From contig NZ_KB898938.1 of the NCBI RefSeq assembly GCF_000377945.1, positions 1 through 64,000 on the forward strand: a stretch of 64,000 nucleotides of DNA, written 5' to 3'. The position numbers were made by a program, and so were the translations under genes. The notes below the pieces were generated by a model, which saw only the letters and a program-made list of their open reading frames with translations, did no database searches and had not been told where the DNA came from. Source of the stretch: Thioalkalivibrio sulfidiphilus (lineage in GTDB: Bacteria > Pseudomonadota > Gammaproteobacteria > Ectothiorhodospirales > Ectothiorhodospiraceae). Shown here in pieces: positions 35,086-46,008 of this stretch. Position 1 is the first letter of the stretch; every line of letters begins with the position of its first letter.

Positions 35086-36195
35086 ATATCCGTTGACTCT
35101 TGCGGTGATGCGCCAGTCTCCGCCCACGGCGCGGATGTCCTCGATCCTGAGTGGGACCCGCTCGTCCATGTGCTCGAGTCCGAGGTTCAGCAGGCCCCGG
35201 GCATCGTTGCCCATCAGGTGCGGGGCCATGTAGATCACCAGTTCGTCCACCAGGCCCGCCTGCATCAGGGAACCGCACAGGATCGGGCCTGCCTCGACGT
35301 GAAGCTCGTTGATCTCGCGCCGGGCCAACAGTTCCAGGACCGCGTGCAGATCCAGTCCGCGGGGGGCGGAGGCCACGGCCTCCACCTCGGCACCACGGGC
35401 CCTGAGCGCCTCGTGGCGGGCCGGGTCCTGCTCGGCCGTCAGCACCAGCACCGGACCACCTGTGCTGAACAGTTTCGCCTCGGGCGTGCAGACAAGCCGT
35501 GTGTCCAGCACCACCCGCAGGGGCTGACGTACAGGCCCCTCGATGCCCAGTTCCTGGGCAGAGAGCCGCACATCCAGACCGGGATTGTCGGCGAGCACGG
35601 TGCCCGAACCCGTCAGGATCGCACCGGCGCGGGCCCGCAGGCGCTGCACGTCCCGGCGTGCGGCCTCGCCGGTGATCCAGCGGCTCTCACCGCTCGCCAT
35701 GGCGGTGCGGCCGTCCAGGCTCATGGCGAGTTTGACCCGGACATAAGGTCGGCCGCGCTCCATGCGGCTGATGAACCCCGGGTTCAACGCCCGGGCCTCG
35801 GCCTGCAGCACCCCGCTGGCGATCTCGATGCCGGCATTGGCGAGCCGCGCCAAGCCCTGGCCCGCCACCCGGGGATTGGGGTCCACCATGGCGGCCACTA
35901 CCCGGGCCACGCCCGCATGGATCAGTGCATCGGCGCAGGGCGGTGTGCGGCCGAAGTGGGCGCAGGGCTCCAGGGTCACATAGACCGTGGCCCCCCGGGC
36001 GGCCTCCCCGGCCTGGCGCAGGGCCAGGATCTCCGCATGGGGCTCGCCGGCGCGCACGTGAAAGCCCTCGCCCACCACCTGCCCGTCGCGGACCATGACA
36101 CAGCCCACCCTCGGATTGGGGTCCGTGGTATAGAGACCCAGCCGCGCCAGCTGCAGCGCCCGGGCCATGTGGCGAGTGTCAGTTTCCGTGGTCAT
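35071..36195 (-). CDS. ribD: bifunctional riboflavin biosynthesis deaminase/reductase
   Basis: 374 residues. The N-terminal deaminase has zinc motifs GEPHAEILAL and PCAHFGRTPPC. The C-terminal reductase has RPYVRVKLAMSLDGRTA and HVEAGPILCGSLMQAGLVD. It catalyses the second and third steps of the pyrimidine branch. The last five residues (YGVRK) are encoded inside the right arm of the repeat at 34997, which suggests the original C-terminus was altered. Confidence 0.95.
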   Translation of the reverse strand: MTTETDTRHMARALQLARLGLYTTDPNPRVGCVMVRDGQVVGEGFHVRAGEPHAEILALRQAGEAARGATVYVTLEPCAHFGRTPPCADALIHAGVARVVAAMVDPNPRVAGQGLARLANAGIEIASGVLQAEARALNPGFISRMERGRPYVRVKLAMSLDGRTAMASGESRWITGEAARRDVQRLRARAGAILTGSGTVLADNPGLDVRLSAQELGIEGPVRQPLRVVLDTRLVCTPEAKLFSTGGPVLVLTAEQDPARHEALRARGAEVEAVASAPRGLDLHAVLELLARREINELHVEAGPILCGSLMQAGLVDELVIYMAPHLMGNDARGLLNLGLEHMDERVPLRIEDIRAVGGDWRITARVNGYGVRK

Positions 36196-36209
36196 TCAGG
36201 CTTGCAACA

Positions 36210-36284
36210 TTTGACAGGATTTACATGATTAACATGATGTTATAAATACTTTTTAATCTTGTTAATCATGTAAATCCTGTCAAA
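36210..36284. repeat. 29-bp-arm inverted repeat, ACAGGATTTACATGATTAAC words
   Basis: The left arm (36210-36238) and right arm (36256-36284) are complementary with one mismatch; the 17-nt loop is AT-rich. The words ACAGGAT and ACATGAT place it in the same family as the element at 34196. It lies between ribD and nrdR. Confidence 0.85.
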
Positions 36285-36293
36285 TAATGATTT

Positions 36294-36812
36294 TCAGTCT
36301 TTGCCCTCCCCCTCCTCGTCACCGAGCAGCGGGATCTGGTGCTTGCGCATCTCCGGGGTCAGGTCCTTCTCCAGGCGCTCGATCACCTCCCGGAAGGCCT
36401 GCACGTCAGCGAAGCTCAGGTACACCGAGGCGAAGCGGATGTAGGCCACCTGGTCCAGGTTGCGCAGTTCTTCCATGACCCACTCGCCGATGCGCCGGGA
36501 ATCCACCTCCCGCTCGCCCTGGCCCAGCAGCTTGCGCTTGATGCGCGCCACGGCCTCTTCCACCTTGTCCGTGGACACGGCGCGCTTCTCCAGCGCATGG
36601 GTCATGCCGGACTTGAGCTTATCCTCGCTGAACGGCTCCCGGGAGCCGTCGCGCTTGACCACCCGGGGCATGTTCAGCTCCGCGTTCTCGTAGGTGGTGA
36701 AGCGCTCGGAACAGGAGAGGCACTCGCGCCGGCGGCGCACCTGGTCGCCTTCACCGGCAAGCCGTGAATCGATCACCCGGGTATCGGGGGCTCCGCAGAA
36801 GGGGCACCTCAT
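36294..36812 (-). CDS. nrdR: transcriptional repressor NrdR
   Basis: 172 residues. The N-terminal zinc ribbon has [15 protein letters not shown] and [12 protein letters not shown], followed by an ATP-cone ([20 protein letters not shown]). NrdR senses (d)ATP and represses ribonucleotide reductase genes. The glyA-nrdR-ribD order is common in gammaproteobacteria. The C-terminus has an acidic tail (DEEGEGKD). Confidence 0.96.
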   Translation of the reverse strand: MRCPFCGAPDTRVIDSRLAGEGDQVRRRRECLSCSERFTTYENAELNMPRVVKRDGSREPFSEDKLKSGMTHALEKRAVSTDKVEEAVARIKRKLLGQGEREVDSRRIGEWVMEELRNLDQVAYIRFASVYLSFADVQAFREVIERLEKDLTPEMRKHQIPLLGDEEGEGKD

Positions 36813-36817
36813 AAGGG

Positions 36818-36890
36818 CAGTCTCAAGTGGCTAGTGGCTAGTGGCAAGGAACGTCTTTCCTTGCCACTTGAGACTTGAGACTTGCCACTG
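36818..36890. repeat. 33-bp-arm inverted repeat of 7-base TGGCAAG/TCTCAAG words
   Basis: The left arm (36818-36850) reads CAG, TCTCAAG, TGGCTAG, TGGCTAG, TGGCAAGGA. The right arm (36858-36890) is the complement of CAG, TGGCAAG, TCTCAAG, TCTCAAG, TGGCAAGGA. Both ends match exactly while the internal words differ, so the arms share a unit length rather than a strict sequence. It occupies the glyA-nrdR junction. Confidence 0.85.
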
Positions 36891-36905
36891 TTTCCCCGTC
36901 ACGGG

Positions 36906-38159
36906 TCAGTTCCCGTAGACGGGGAAACGGGCGCAGACGTCCAGGACCTTCGCCTTGACCTGCTCGATGACCGCGGCGTTCTCGTGATCGTCCAGGACGT
37001 CGCAGATCCAGCCGGCCAGGTCCTTGGATTCCTTTTCGCCGAAACCCCGGGTGGTGATGGCGGGGGTGCCGATGCGGATGCCGCTGGTGACGAAGGGGGA
37101 CTGGGGGTCGTTGGGCACGGCGTTCTTGTTCACCGTGATGTTGGCATTGCCCAGGGCCGCGTCGGCGGCCTTGCCGGTCAGGCCCTTGTCGATCAGGTCC
37201 ACCAGGAACAGGTGGTTGTCGGTGCCGCCGGAGACGATCTTGTAGCCGCGCTCCATCAGGGTGGCGGCCATGGTGCGGGCGTTGGCCACCACCTGCTTCT
37301 GGTAGTCCTTGAAGCCGGGCTCCAGGGCCTCCTTGAAGGCCACGGCCTTGGCGGCGATCACGTGCATCAGGGGGCCGCCCTGGGTGCCGGGGAACACCAG
37401 GGAGTTGAGCTTCTTCTCGATGTCGGGATTGCGCTTGGCCAGGATGATGCCGCCGCGGGGGCCGCGCAGGGTCTTGTGGGTGGTCGAGGTGGTCACATCC
37501 GCGATCTGCACCGGGCTCGGGTAGATGCCCGCGGCCACCAGGCCCGCCACGTGGGCCATGTCCACCAGCAGGTAGGCGCCCACCTTGTCGGCGATGTCGC
37601 GGAACTTCTGCCAGTCGATCTCACGGGAGTAGGCGGAGAAACCGCCCACGATCATCTTGGGTTTGTGCTCCAGGGCCAGGCGCTCGACCTCGTCGAAGTC
37701 GATGTAGCCCTGGTCGTCGATGCCGTACTGCACCGCGTGGTAGATCTTGCCGGAGAAGTTGACCTTGGCGCCGTGGGTCAGGTGGCCACCATGGGCCAGG
37801 CTCATGCCGAGCACGGTATCGCCGGGCTCAAGCAGGGCCATGTACACGGCGGCATTGGCCTGGGAGCCGGAATGGGGCTGCACGTTGGCGTAGTCGGCAC
37901 CGAACAACTGCTTCACCCGGTCGATGGCCAACTGCTCGGCGATGTCCACGTACTCGCAGCCGCCGTAGTAGCGCTTGCCGGGGTAGCCCTCGGCGTACTT
38001 GTTGGTGAGCACCGAGCCCTGGGCCTCCATGACCCGGGGGCTGGCATAGTTTTCCGAGGCGATCAGCTCGATGTGCTCTTCCTGGCGACGGGCCTCGGAT
38101 TCGATGGCCTGCCAGAGTTCGTCGTCATAACCTGCGATACCCATCTGGATGGAAAACAT
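36906..38159 (-). CDS. glyA: serine hydroxymethyltransferase
   Basis: 417 residues. It has [37 protein letters not shown] and the PLP-lysine region [16 protein letters not shown]. It interconverts serine and glycine, loading one-carbon units on tetrahydrofolate. It is the first gene of the glyA-nrdR-rib-nusB-thiL-pgpA run, with a promoter-like TATAAT at 38225. Confidence 0.97.
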   Translation of the reverse strand: MFSIQMGIAGYDDELWQAIESEARRQEEHIELIASENYASPRVMEAQGSVLTNKYAEGYPGKRYYGGCEYVDIAEQLAIDRVKQLFGADYANVQPHSGSQANAAVYMALLEPGDTVLGMSLAHGGHLTHGAKVNFSGKIYHAVQYGIDDQGYIDFDEVERLALEHKPKMIVGGFSAYSREIDWQKFRDIADKVGAYLLVDMAHVAGLVAAGIYPSPVQIADVTTSTTHKTLRGPRGGIILAKRNPDIEKKLNSLVFPGTQGGPLMHVIAAKAVAFKEALEPGFKDYQKQVVANARTMAATLMERGYKIVSGGTDNHLFLVDLIDKGLTGKAADAALGNANITVNKNAVPNDPQSPFVTSGIRIGTPAITTRGFGEKESKDLAGWICDVLDDHENAAVIEQVKAKVLDVCARFPVYGN

Positions 38160-38224
38160 GCTTACACTCCCGGGAAAACGTCTGGTATGGTGACCAGCGG
38201 TAGAGGCGCCAGAAAAAGAGCCGA

Positions 38225-38253
38225 ATTATACCGTATTTTGAGCCAACACACAG
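38225..38253 (-). promoter_or_regulatory. promoter-like site for glyA with a flanking direct repeat
   Basis: A perfect TATAAT (minus strand, 38225-38230) lies 65 bp upstream of the glyA ATG; the -35 region at 38248-38253 is weak. CAAAATACGG (minus strand) occurs at 38231-38240 and 38263-38272, 32 bp apart, which is three helical turns and suggests an activator or repressor site. Confidence 0.5.
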
Positions 38254-38298
38254 GATAAGACCCCGTATTTTGTGTTGAAGGCGCAGGACCACGACTCC

Positions 38299-38480
38299 TA
38301 GCCCGCAAAGCTCACCACGGTTCGTAGCGAGGGCGTCGAGATGCCGCTGTGACGGGGCGCGCGGAGCGGAAGACGGTGCAGGCGTAGCCGACACTACGTC
38401 AAGCCGGCTGGAGTGAGCACGCCCCGTCACAGCGAGCAGATCGACGGCCGCAGTAGGACTGTGGTGAGCTATGCGGGCTA
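38299..38480. repeat. 182-bp near-palindrome with 64-bp arms (MITE-like)
   Basis: The left arm (38299-38362, beginning TAGCCCGCAAAGCTCACCAC) and right arm (38417-38480, ending GCTATGCGGGCTA) are imperfect complements; the ends and the inner CTGTGACGGGGCG block match best. It lies between the divergent glyA and TAXI genes and fills most of the 356-bp gene-free interval 38160-38515. The right end is 36 bp from the TAXI start codon. Confidence 0.75.
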
Positions 38481-38515
38481 ACCCTGCGCCCCGAACCCTC
38501 AAGGAGATCATCCCC

Positions 38516-39502
38516 ATGAACCTGTCACGCATGCGTCGTTCCCTACTCACGCTCCTGTCCGCAGGCCTTGCCCTGGGCCTTGCCGGTCCCATGCACGCCC
38601 AGGAGCGTTTCGTCACCATCGGCACCGGCGGTGTCACCGGCGTCTACTACCCCACCGGCCAGAACATCTGCCGGCTCATGAACCGTGACCAGGCCAGCCA
38701 CGGCATCCGCTGCAACGCCGAATCCACCGGCGGCTCGGTGTTCAACCTGAACGCCATCCGGCAGAAGGAAATGAACCTGGGCGTGGCGCAATCCGACTGG
38801 CAGTACCACGCCTACCATGGCAGCGACCGCTTCAGTGACGTGGGCCCCCACGAGTCCCTGCGCGCCGTGTTCTCCCTGCATCCGGAGCCCTTCACCGTGC
38901 TGGTGCGCCCCGACAGCGGCATCACCCGCTTCGAGGACATCAAGGGCAAGCGCGTCAACGTGGGCAACCCCGGCTCCGGCCAGCGGGGCACCGTGGAGCG
39001 CCTGATGGAGGTCTACGGCTGGAGCATGTCCGACTTCGCTCTGGCCTCGGAACTGCCCTCCCGGGAACAGGGCCAGGCCTTGTGCGACAACCGCATCGAC
39101 GTGGTGCTGTTCACCGTGGGCCATCCCTCCGCGGCCATCCAGGAGCCCATCGCCACCTGCGGCGCGCGCATCGTGCCGGTGGAGGGCGAGATCATCGACA
39201 AGCTGGTGAGCGAGACCCCCTACTACTTCCACGCCACCATCCCCGCCGGCATGTACCCGGGACAGGATGCGAACGTGCGCACCTTCGGCGTGGGCGCCAC
39301 CCTGGTCTCTTCCACGGATACCTCCGAGGAGGCGATCTACCACCTGGTGAAGGCGGTGTTCGAGAACTTCGACACCTTCAAGGGCATGCACCCGGCCTTC
39401 GGCGTGCTGGAGAAGGAGACCATGGTGCGCCAGGGCCTCTCCGCGCCCATGCACGAGGGTGCCCGTCGCTACTTCCGTGAAGCGGGTCTGCTGAGCGACT
39501 GA
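38516..39502 (+). CDS. TAXI family TRAP transporter solute-binding protein
   Basis: 328 residues from ATG 38516, with AAGGAG ten bases upstream. The signal peptide ends near GPMHAQE. The mature start RFVTIGTGGVTGVYYPTGQ is diagnostic of TAXI binding proteins, and NAESTGGSVFNLNAIR and GVAQSDWQY follow. It captures a small organic anion in the periplasm and hands it to the fused permease encoded next. Confidence 0.93.
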   Translation: MNLSRMRRSLLTLLSAGLALGLAGPMHAQERFVTIGTGGVTGVYYPTGQNICRLMNRDQASHGIRCNAESTGGSVFNLNAIRQKEMNLGVAQSDWQYHAYHGSDRFSDVGPHESLRAVFSLHPEPFTVLVRPDSGITRFEDIKGKRVNVGNPGSGQRGTVERLMEVYGWSMSDFALASELPSREQGQALCDNRIDVVLFTVGHPSAAIQEPIATCGARIVPVEGEIIDKLVSETPYYFHATIPAGMYPGQDANVRTFGVGATLVSSTDTSEEAIYHLVKAVFENFDTFKGMHPAFGVLEKETMVRQGLSAPMHEGARRYFREAGLLSD

Positions 39503-39524
39503 ACGCGCCCGGGACCAGCCCTGC

Positions 39525-42308
<2,784 letters not shown>

Positions 42309-42378
42309 AAATTCCTCAGTCACAGGATGCAGTACAATCCCCAGACACCTTACCTCTCACTCCTTACCCCTCACGACA

Positions 42379-43044
42379 ATGCCGCCACGCATCCTGCTGC
42401 TTCTCCTCCTGCTGATCCTTCCCCTGGCTGCACAGGCCCAGACTCGGACCTCCGGCCCGGAACTGGAGGTCTATCTCAGCCGCGAGGTGAGCGACTGGCG
42501 CCTGGAGGGAGGCAGCACCGTGGAGAGCCGCATGAACCGCCTGGGCCTGAGCATCCACGACCGGGTGGGCGAAAGCCTCTGGGTCGGGGTTCACGGTGGT
42601 TACCTGGAACTGACCCAGAGCGGCAACCCCGTCACCCAGGGCATGGACCTGAGCGGCTGGTACCTGGGCGCCTCGGGACGCTGGCGGTTCCTGGAACTGG
42701 GCCCCCTGGGGCTGAGCCTGCTGGGGCAGTACACCTACAACGAGGCGGACGACACCCTGGGGGACCAGAACACCCAGTACAGCTGGCATGCCTACGGGGC
42801 GGGCCTGGAATCGGCCCTTCGTTTCGATGCCATCCAGCTGCGTCTGGGGGCGGACTACACCCGGGTGGACGGCGACGAGAAATCCAGCGGCCCGGTGCAG
42901 CGCACCCTGAGCCTGTCGGAGGATGAGACGATCACTGCCCGGGCCGCGCTGGACCTGCTGGTGGATGCCACGGGCCACATCAGTTTCCAGGTGGAGTCCG
43001 GTGGGCGGCGCAGTGCCGGGATCTGGTTCGCCCGCCAGTTCTGA
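42379..43044 (+). CDS. outer-membrane beta-barrel-like protein of unknown function
   Basis: 221 residues with a clear signal peptide (ILLLLLLLILPLAAQA, cleaved near AQTRT). The mature part alternates hydrophobic and polar residues (SLWVGVHGGYLELTQ, DLSGWYLGASGRWRFLEL, GLSLLGQYTYNEAD) and ends in a C-terminal Phe (WFARQF), typical of outer-membrane barrels. About eight strands can be guessed. No specific family is recognised. It follows the TRAP genes on the same strand and may be co-transcribed. Confidence 0.7.
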   Translation: MPPRILLLLLLLILPLAAQAQTRTSGPELEVYLSREVSDWRLEGGSTVESRMNRLGLSIHDRVGESLWVGVHGGYLELTQSGNPVTQGMDLSGWYLGASGRWRFLELGPLGLSLLGQYTYNEADDTLGDQNTQYSWHAYGAGLESALRFDAIQLRLGADYTRVDGDEKSSGPVQRTLSLSEDETITARAALDLLVDATGHISFQVESGGRRSAGIWFARQF

Positions 43045-43048
43045 TGCT

Positions 43049-43576
43049 TCAGCCTTCCCCGGAAAGCCGCCACAACTCCATCAGGTAGGCCACGTCGTGG
43101 TCGGCCCGATGGGCATGCCCGGGCACGTTGCGCCAGGCTCGGGATTGCAGCGCCTGGATGCGCGCCTGGACATCCTTGCCCTCCAGGGACAGGCGCTGCT
43201 GCAGCAGGGGCGTGATGTCGGCGAGGCGGAAACTGGGCATGCGGTTGCCCGCCTCGAACAGGCGCAGCAGCCAGAAGCGGTCCATGCTGAGTGCATCGGT
43301 CAGCACCGTCTGCCCGCCCAGGGCCGTGTTCATGCGCCGGCAGATCTCCGACGCCTCTACCCCCTCGCTGACCACCCGTTCGCGCTCCAGGCCGTGGGCC
43401 TCTTCCGAATGCTCGTCCCAGTCGGTCCAGTCCGCTTCGGGGCGGATCAGGTGGCATTCGATGTGGCCGCGGGTATCGGACCAGGCCACCTGGATGGGAT
43501 AACTTTCCCCGGACAGGCTGGAGGCCTCGAAGTCCAGGAAACAGGGCATTCCCAGCTGGCAGGCAGGTTGGCTCAT
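43049..43576 (-). CDS. DEDDh-type 3'-5' exonuclease-like protein
   Basis: 175 residues from ATG 43576; a longer frame and an ATG at 43549 are alternatives. CFLDFEASSL gives the DxE of Exo I, LTDALSMDRFWLLRLF resembles Exo II, and HRADHDVAYLMELW supplies the H and D of Exo III. It would degrade DNA or RNA from 3' ends with two metal ions. It is shorter than DnaQ and lacks its other regions. It converges on the barrel-protein gene with 4 bp between them and is divergent from the metallophosphoesterase. Confidence 0.7.
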   Translation of the reverse strand: MSQPACQLGMPCFLDFEASSLSGESYPIQVAWSDTRGHIECHLIRPEADWTDWDEHSEEAHGLERERVVSEGVEASEICRRMNTALGGQTVLTDALSMDRFWLLRLFEAGNRMPSFRLADITPLLQQRLSLEGKDVQARIQALQSRAWRNVPGHAHRADHDVAYLMELWRLSGEG

Positions 43577-43685
43577 GAAGGCATCGGGTCCGGTGGTGCG
43601 GCCAGGTCGACCGCTCGTCAGGTTGAAAACCACAGTCTAACCGGGATGCTCCCCGCTTTGGTGCACCTCATCGTATGATGGCCCC

Positions 43686-44432
43686 ATGAGTGAGCAGATC
43701 CTGCGCCGGCTTGAACGCAACCCCTACGGGCGGGATTTCGCCGTCGGGGATATCCACGGCATGTTCAGCCAGCTTGAAAAGGCCCTGGATACCCTCTGCT
43801 TCGATCCGGACCACGACCGCCTCATCTCGGTGGGCGACCTCATCGACCGGGGTCCGGAGTCGCACCGGGTCCTGGAGTTCCTGAACAAGCCCTGGTTTCA
43901 CGCGGTGCAGGGCAATCACGAGCGCCTGCTGCTGGATTCCGAATCGGACGCGGACATGGCCTGCACCTGGATCGCCCTCAACGGCGGTGAATGGTGGCGC
44001 GACATCCCCAGGTCCGAACAGCCCGAGTATCGCAAGCGCATCCGCGCCCTGCCCTACACACTGGAAGTGGATACCGACCGGGGGCTGGTCGGCATCGTCC
44101 ATGCGGATGTTCCCCTGGAGCTGAGCTGGCAGGATTTCACTGCCCGGCTCGGGACCGACCAGCGTCTGCGGGACTACGCGGTTTGGTCCCGCAAGCGCAT
44201 CACCCAGTCCGAGTCCGGAGGTGAAATCCCGTCCATCGCGGGTATCGACCTGGTGGTGATGGGACATACCCCCCTGCAGCAGGCCGTGCATGCCGGCAAT
44301 ATCTACTATCTGGACACCGGGGCCGCCTACGCCGAGGTGCTCAACGATGCCAAGCTGAGCATCCTGCAGATCCATCCCGAACGCATGCTCATCGAGTTCC
44401 CCACCGCGGATCACGCACAGCCGCCAGCCTGA
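43686..44432 (+). CDS. metallophosphoesterase (PrpA/PrpB-like serine/threonine phosphatase family)
   Basis: 248 residues with the full metal-site set: FAVGDIHGMFSQL (residue 21), SVGDLIDRGPES, VQGNHE and VVMGHTPL. Length and spacing match bacterial PPP-type phosphatases related to lambda phosphatase. It probably removes phosphate from Ser, Thr or Tyr, or from small phosphoesters. The start is the ATG at 43686. A hairpin at 44439 follows. Confidence 0.88.
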   Translation: MSEQILRRLERNPYGRDFAVGDIHGMFSQLEKALDTLCFDPDHDRLISVGDLIDRGPESHRVLEFLNKPWFHAVQGNHERLLLDSESDADMACTWIALNGGEWWRDIPRSEQPEYRKRIRALPYTLEVDTDRGLVGIVHADVPLELSWQDFTARLGTDQRLRDYAVWSRKRITQSESGGEIPSIAGIDLVVMGHTPLQQAVHAGNIYYLDTGAAYAEVLNDAKLSILQIHPERMLIEFPTADHAQPPA

Positions 44433-44438
44433 GCCGTC

Positions 44439-44465
44439 CATGCCCCGACGGCAACGAGGGGCATG
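44439..44465. terminator. hairpin after the metallophosphoesterase gene
   Basis: CATGCCCC at 44439-44446 pairs exactly with GGGGCATG at 44458-44465 around an 11-nt loop. There is no T-run, so intrinsic termination is doubtful. Confidence 0.35.
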
Positions 44466-44573
44466 CGCCTCCGGATCACCTGATATTCAGAAATGCACGT
44501 TCGCGGCCTTGCCGCTGAGCAGGCCTGTTCCCATCTGCACCGCAAGGGGGATGCCATGCCGGTCCCTATAGAC

Positions 44574-44603
44574 TTGTGACTCACACGGCCCACTCTCTAT
44601 ACT
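44574..44603 (+). promoter_or_regulatory. sigma-70-like promoter for the aminotransferase gene
   Basis: TTGTGA at 44574-44579 and TATACT at 44598-44603 with an 18-bp spacer. Transcription would start about 50 bp upstream of the start codon at 44659. Confidence 0.5.
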
Positions 44604-44658
44604 TGCTGGCCCTACGAATTTGATCAGGTATTTTTCCAATCCAAATCCAGGTGAAATC

Positions 44659-45840
44659 ATGACCTTCAAGTCCTTCCATCCCCCCGTGCGCACCCTCATG
44701 GGCCCCGGCCCCTCCGATGTGAATCCCCGGGTGCTGGCCGCCATGAGCCGCCCCACCATCGGTCACCTGGACCCGGTGTTCGTGGACATGATGGACGAGA
44801 TGAAGGCCCTGCTGCAGTACGCCTTCCAGACCCGCAACGCCCTCACCCTGCCCGTCTCCGCCCCCGGCTCCGCCGGCATGGAGACCTGCTTCGTGAACCT
44901 GGTGCAGCCCGGTGATACGGTGGTGGTGTGCGCCAATGGCGTGTTCGGCGGGCGCATGAAGGAGAACGTGGAACGCTGCGGCGCCACCCCGGTGTTGGTG
45001 GAGGACGAGTGGGGCAAACCCGTGGACCCCCAGAAGCTCGAAGACGCCCTGAAGGCCCATCCCGAGGCCAGCACCGTGGCCTTCGTGCATGCGGAGACCT
45101 CCACCGGCGCATGCTCCGACGTGAAGACCCTCACCGACATCGCCCACCGCCACGACTGCCTGGTGATCGTGGACAGCGTCACGGGTCTCGGAGGCGTGGA
45201 ACTGCGCGTAGACGACTGGGGCGTGGATGCCATCTACTCCGGCAGCCAGAAGTGCCTCTCCTGCACCCCCGGCCTTTCCCCGGTGAGCTTCAACGAGGCG
45301 GCGGTGGAACGCATCAAGGCCCGCAAGGGCAAGGTGCAGAGCTGGTTCCTGGACATGAGCCTGGTGATGGGCTACTGGGGCGGCGGCACCAAGCGCGCCT
45401 ACCACCACACCGCACCCATCAACGCACTCTACGCCCTGCATGAGGCCCTGGTGGTTCTGCACGAGGAAGGCCTGGAGAACGCCTGGGCACGCCACCGCGC
45501 CCAGCACGAGGCCCTGAAGGCCGGCCTGGATACCATGGGCCTGAGCATGATCGTGGCTCCCGAACATCGCCTGCCCCAGCTCAACGCGGTCAAGGTGCCT
45601 GCAGGCGTGGACGAGGCCGCCGTGCGCAAGCTGCTGCTGGATGAATTCAACCTGGAGATCGGCGCGGGCCTCGGCCCCCTGGCGGGCAAGGTCTGGCGCA
45701 TCGGCCTGATGGGCTACGGCGCCAACCGCAAGAACGTGCTGTTCTGCCTGGGCGCCCTGGAGACCGCCCTGGTGGCCCAGGGCGCGGACATCGTCCCCGG
45801 GCGTGCCGTCGCCGCCGCACGGGCGGTCTACGGGGCCTGA
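44659..45840 (+). CDS. alanine/serine--glyoxylate aminotransferase family protein
   Basis: 393 residues from ATG 44659, which has AGGTGAAA before it; a longer frame to 44620 overlaps the likely promoter region. It is a class V aminotransferase: LMGPGPSDVNPRVLAAM at the N-terminus, LPVSAPGSAGMETCF, the PLP lysine in SGSQKCLSCTPGLSP, and GAGLGPLAGKVWRIGLMG at the C-terminus. It makes glycine from glyoxylate with alanine or serine as donor; sequence alone does not settle the donor. Confidence 0.9.
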   Translation: MTFKSFHPPVRTLMGPGPSDVNPRVLAAMSRPTIGHLDPVFVDMMDEMKALLQYAFQTRNALTLPVSAPGSAGMETCFVNLVQPGDTVVVCANGVFGGRMKENVERCGATPVLVEDEWGKPVDPQKLEDALKAHPEASTVAFVHAETSTGACSDVKTLTDIAHRHDCLVIVDSVTGLGGVELRVDDWGVDAIYSGSQKCLSCTPGLSPVSFNEAAVERIKARKGKVQSWFLDMSLVMGYWGGGTKRAYHHTAPINALYALHEALVVLHEEGLENAWARHRAQHEALKAGLDTMGLSMIVAPEHRLPQLNAVKVPAGVDEAAVRKLLLDEFNLEIGAGLGPLAGKVWRIGLMGYGANRKNVLFCLGALETALVAQGADIVPGRAVAAARAVYGA

Positions 45841-45893
45841 ATCATTGCCTGACGCCCCGGGTCTCCCGGGATCACGGGTGACCCATCCCTCGT

Positions 45894-45983
45894 CATAGGG
45901 CGGGCCGTGCCCGCCGTTGACCATCAAGGCTGACTCAGCCGGTCAACGTGATGGGACGAATGGCGGCCATGGGCCGCCCTATG
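45894..45983. repeat. nested inverted repeat (CATAGGGCGGGCC family)
   Basis: Outer arms 45894-45915 (CATAGGGCGGGCCGTGCCCG) and 45962-45983 (ending GGGCCGCCCTATG) are near-complements. Inner arms CGTTGACC (45915) and GGTCAACG (45941) match exactly. It lies between the aminotransferase and BASS genes. Confidence 0.7.
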
Positions 45984-46008
45984 GGAGACACGGGGTGGCA
46001 GAGACACC

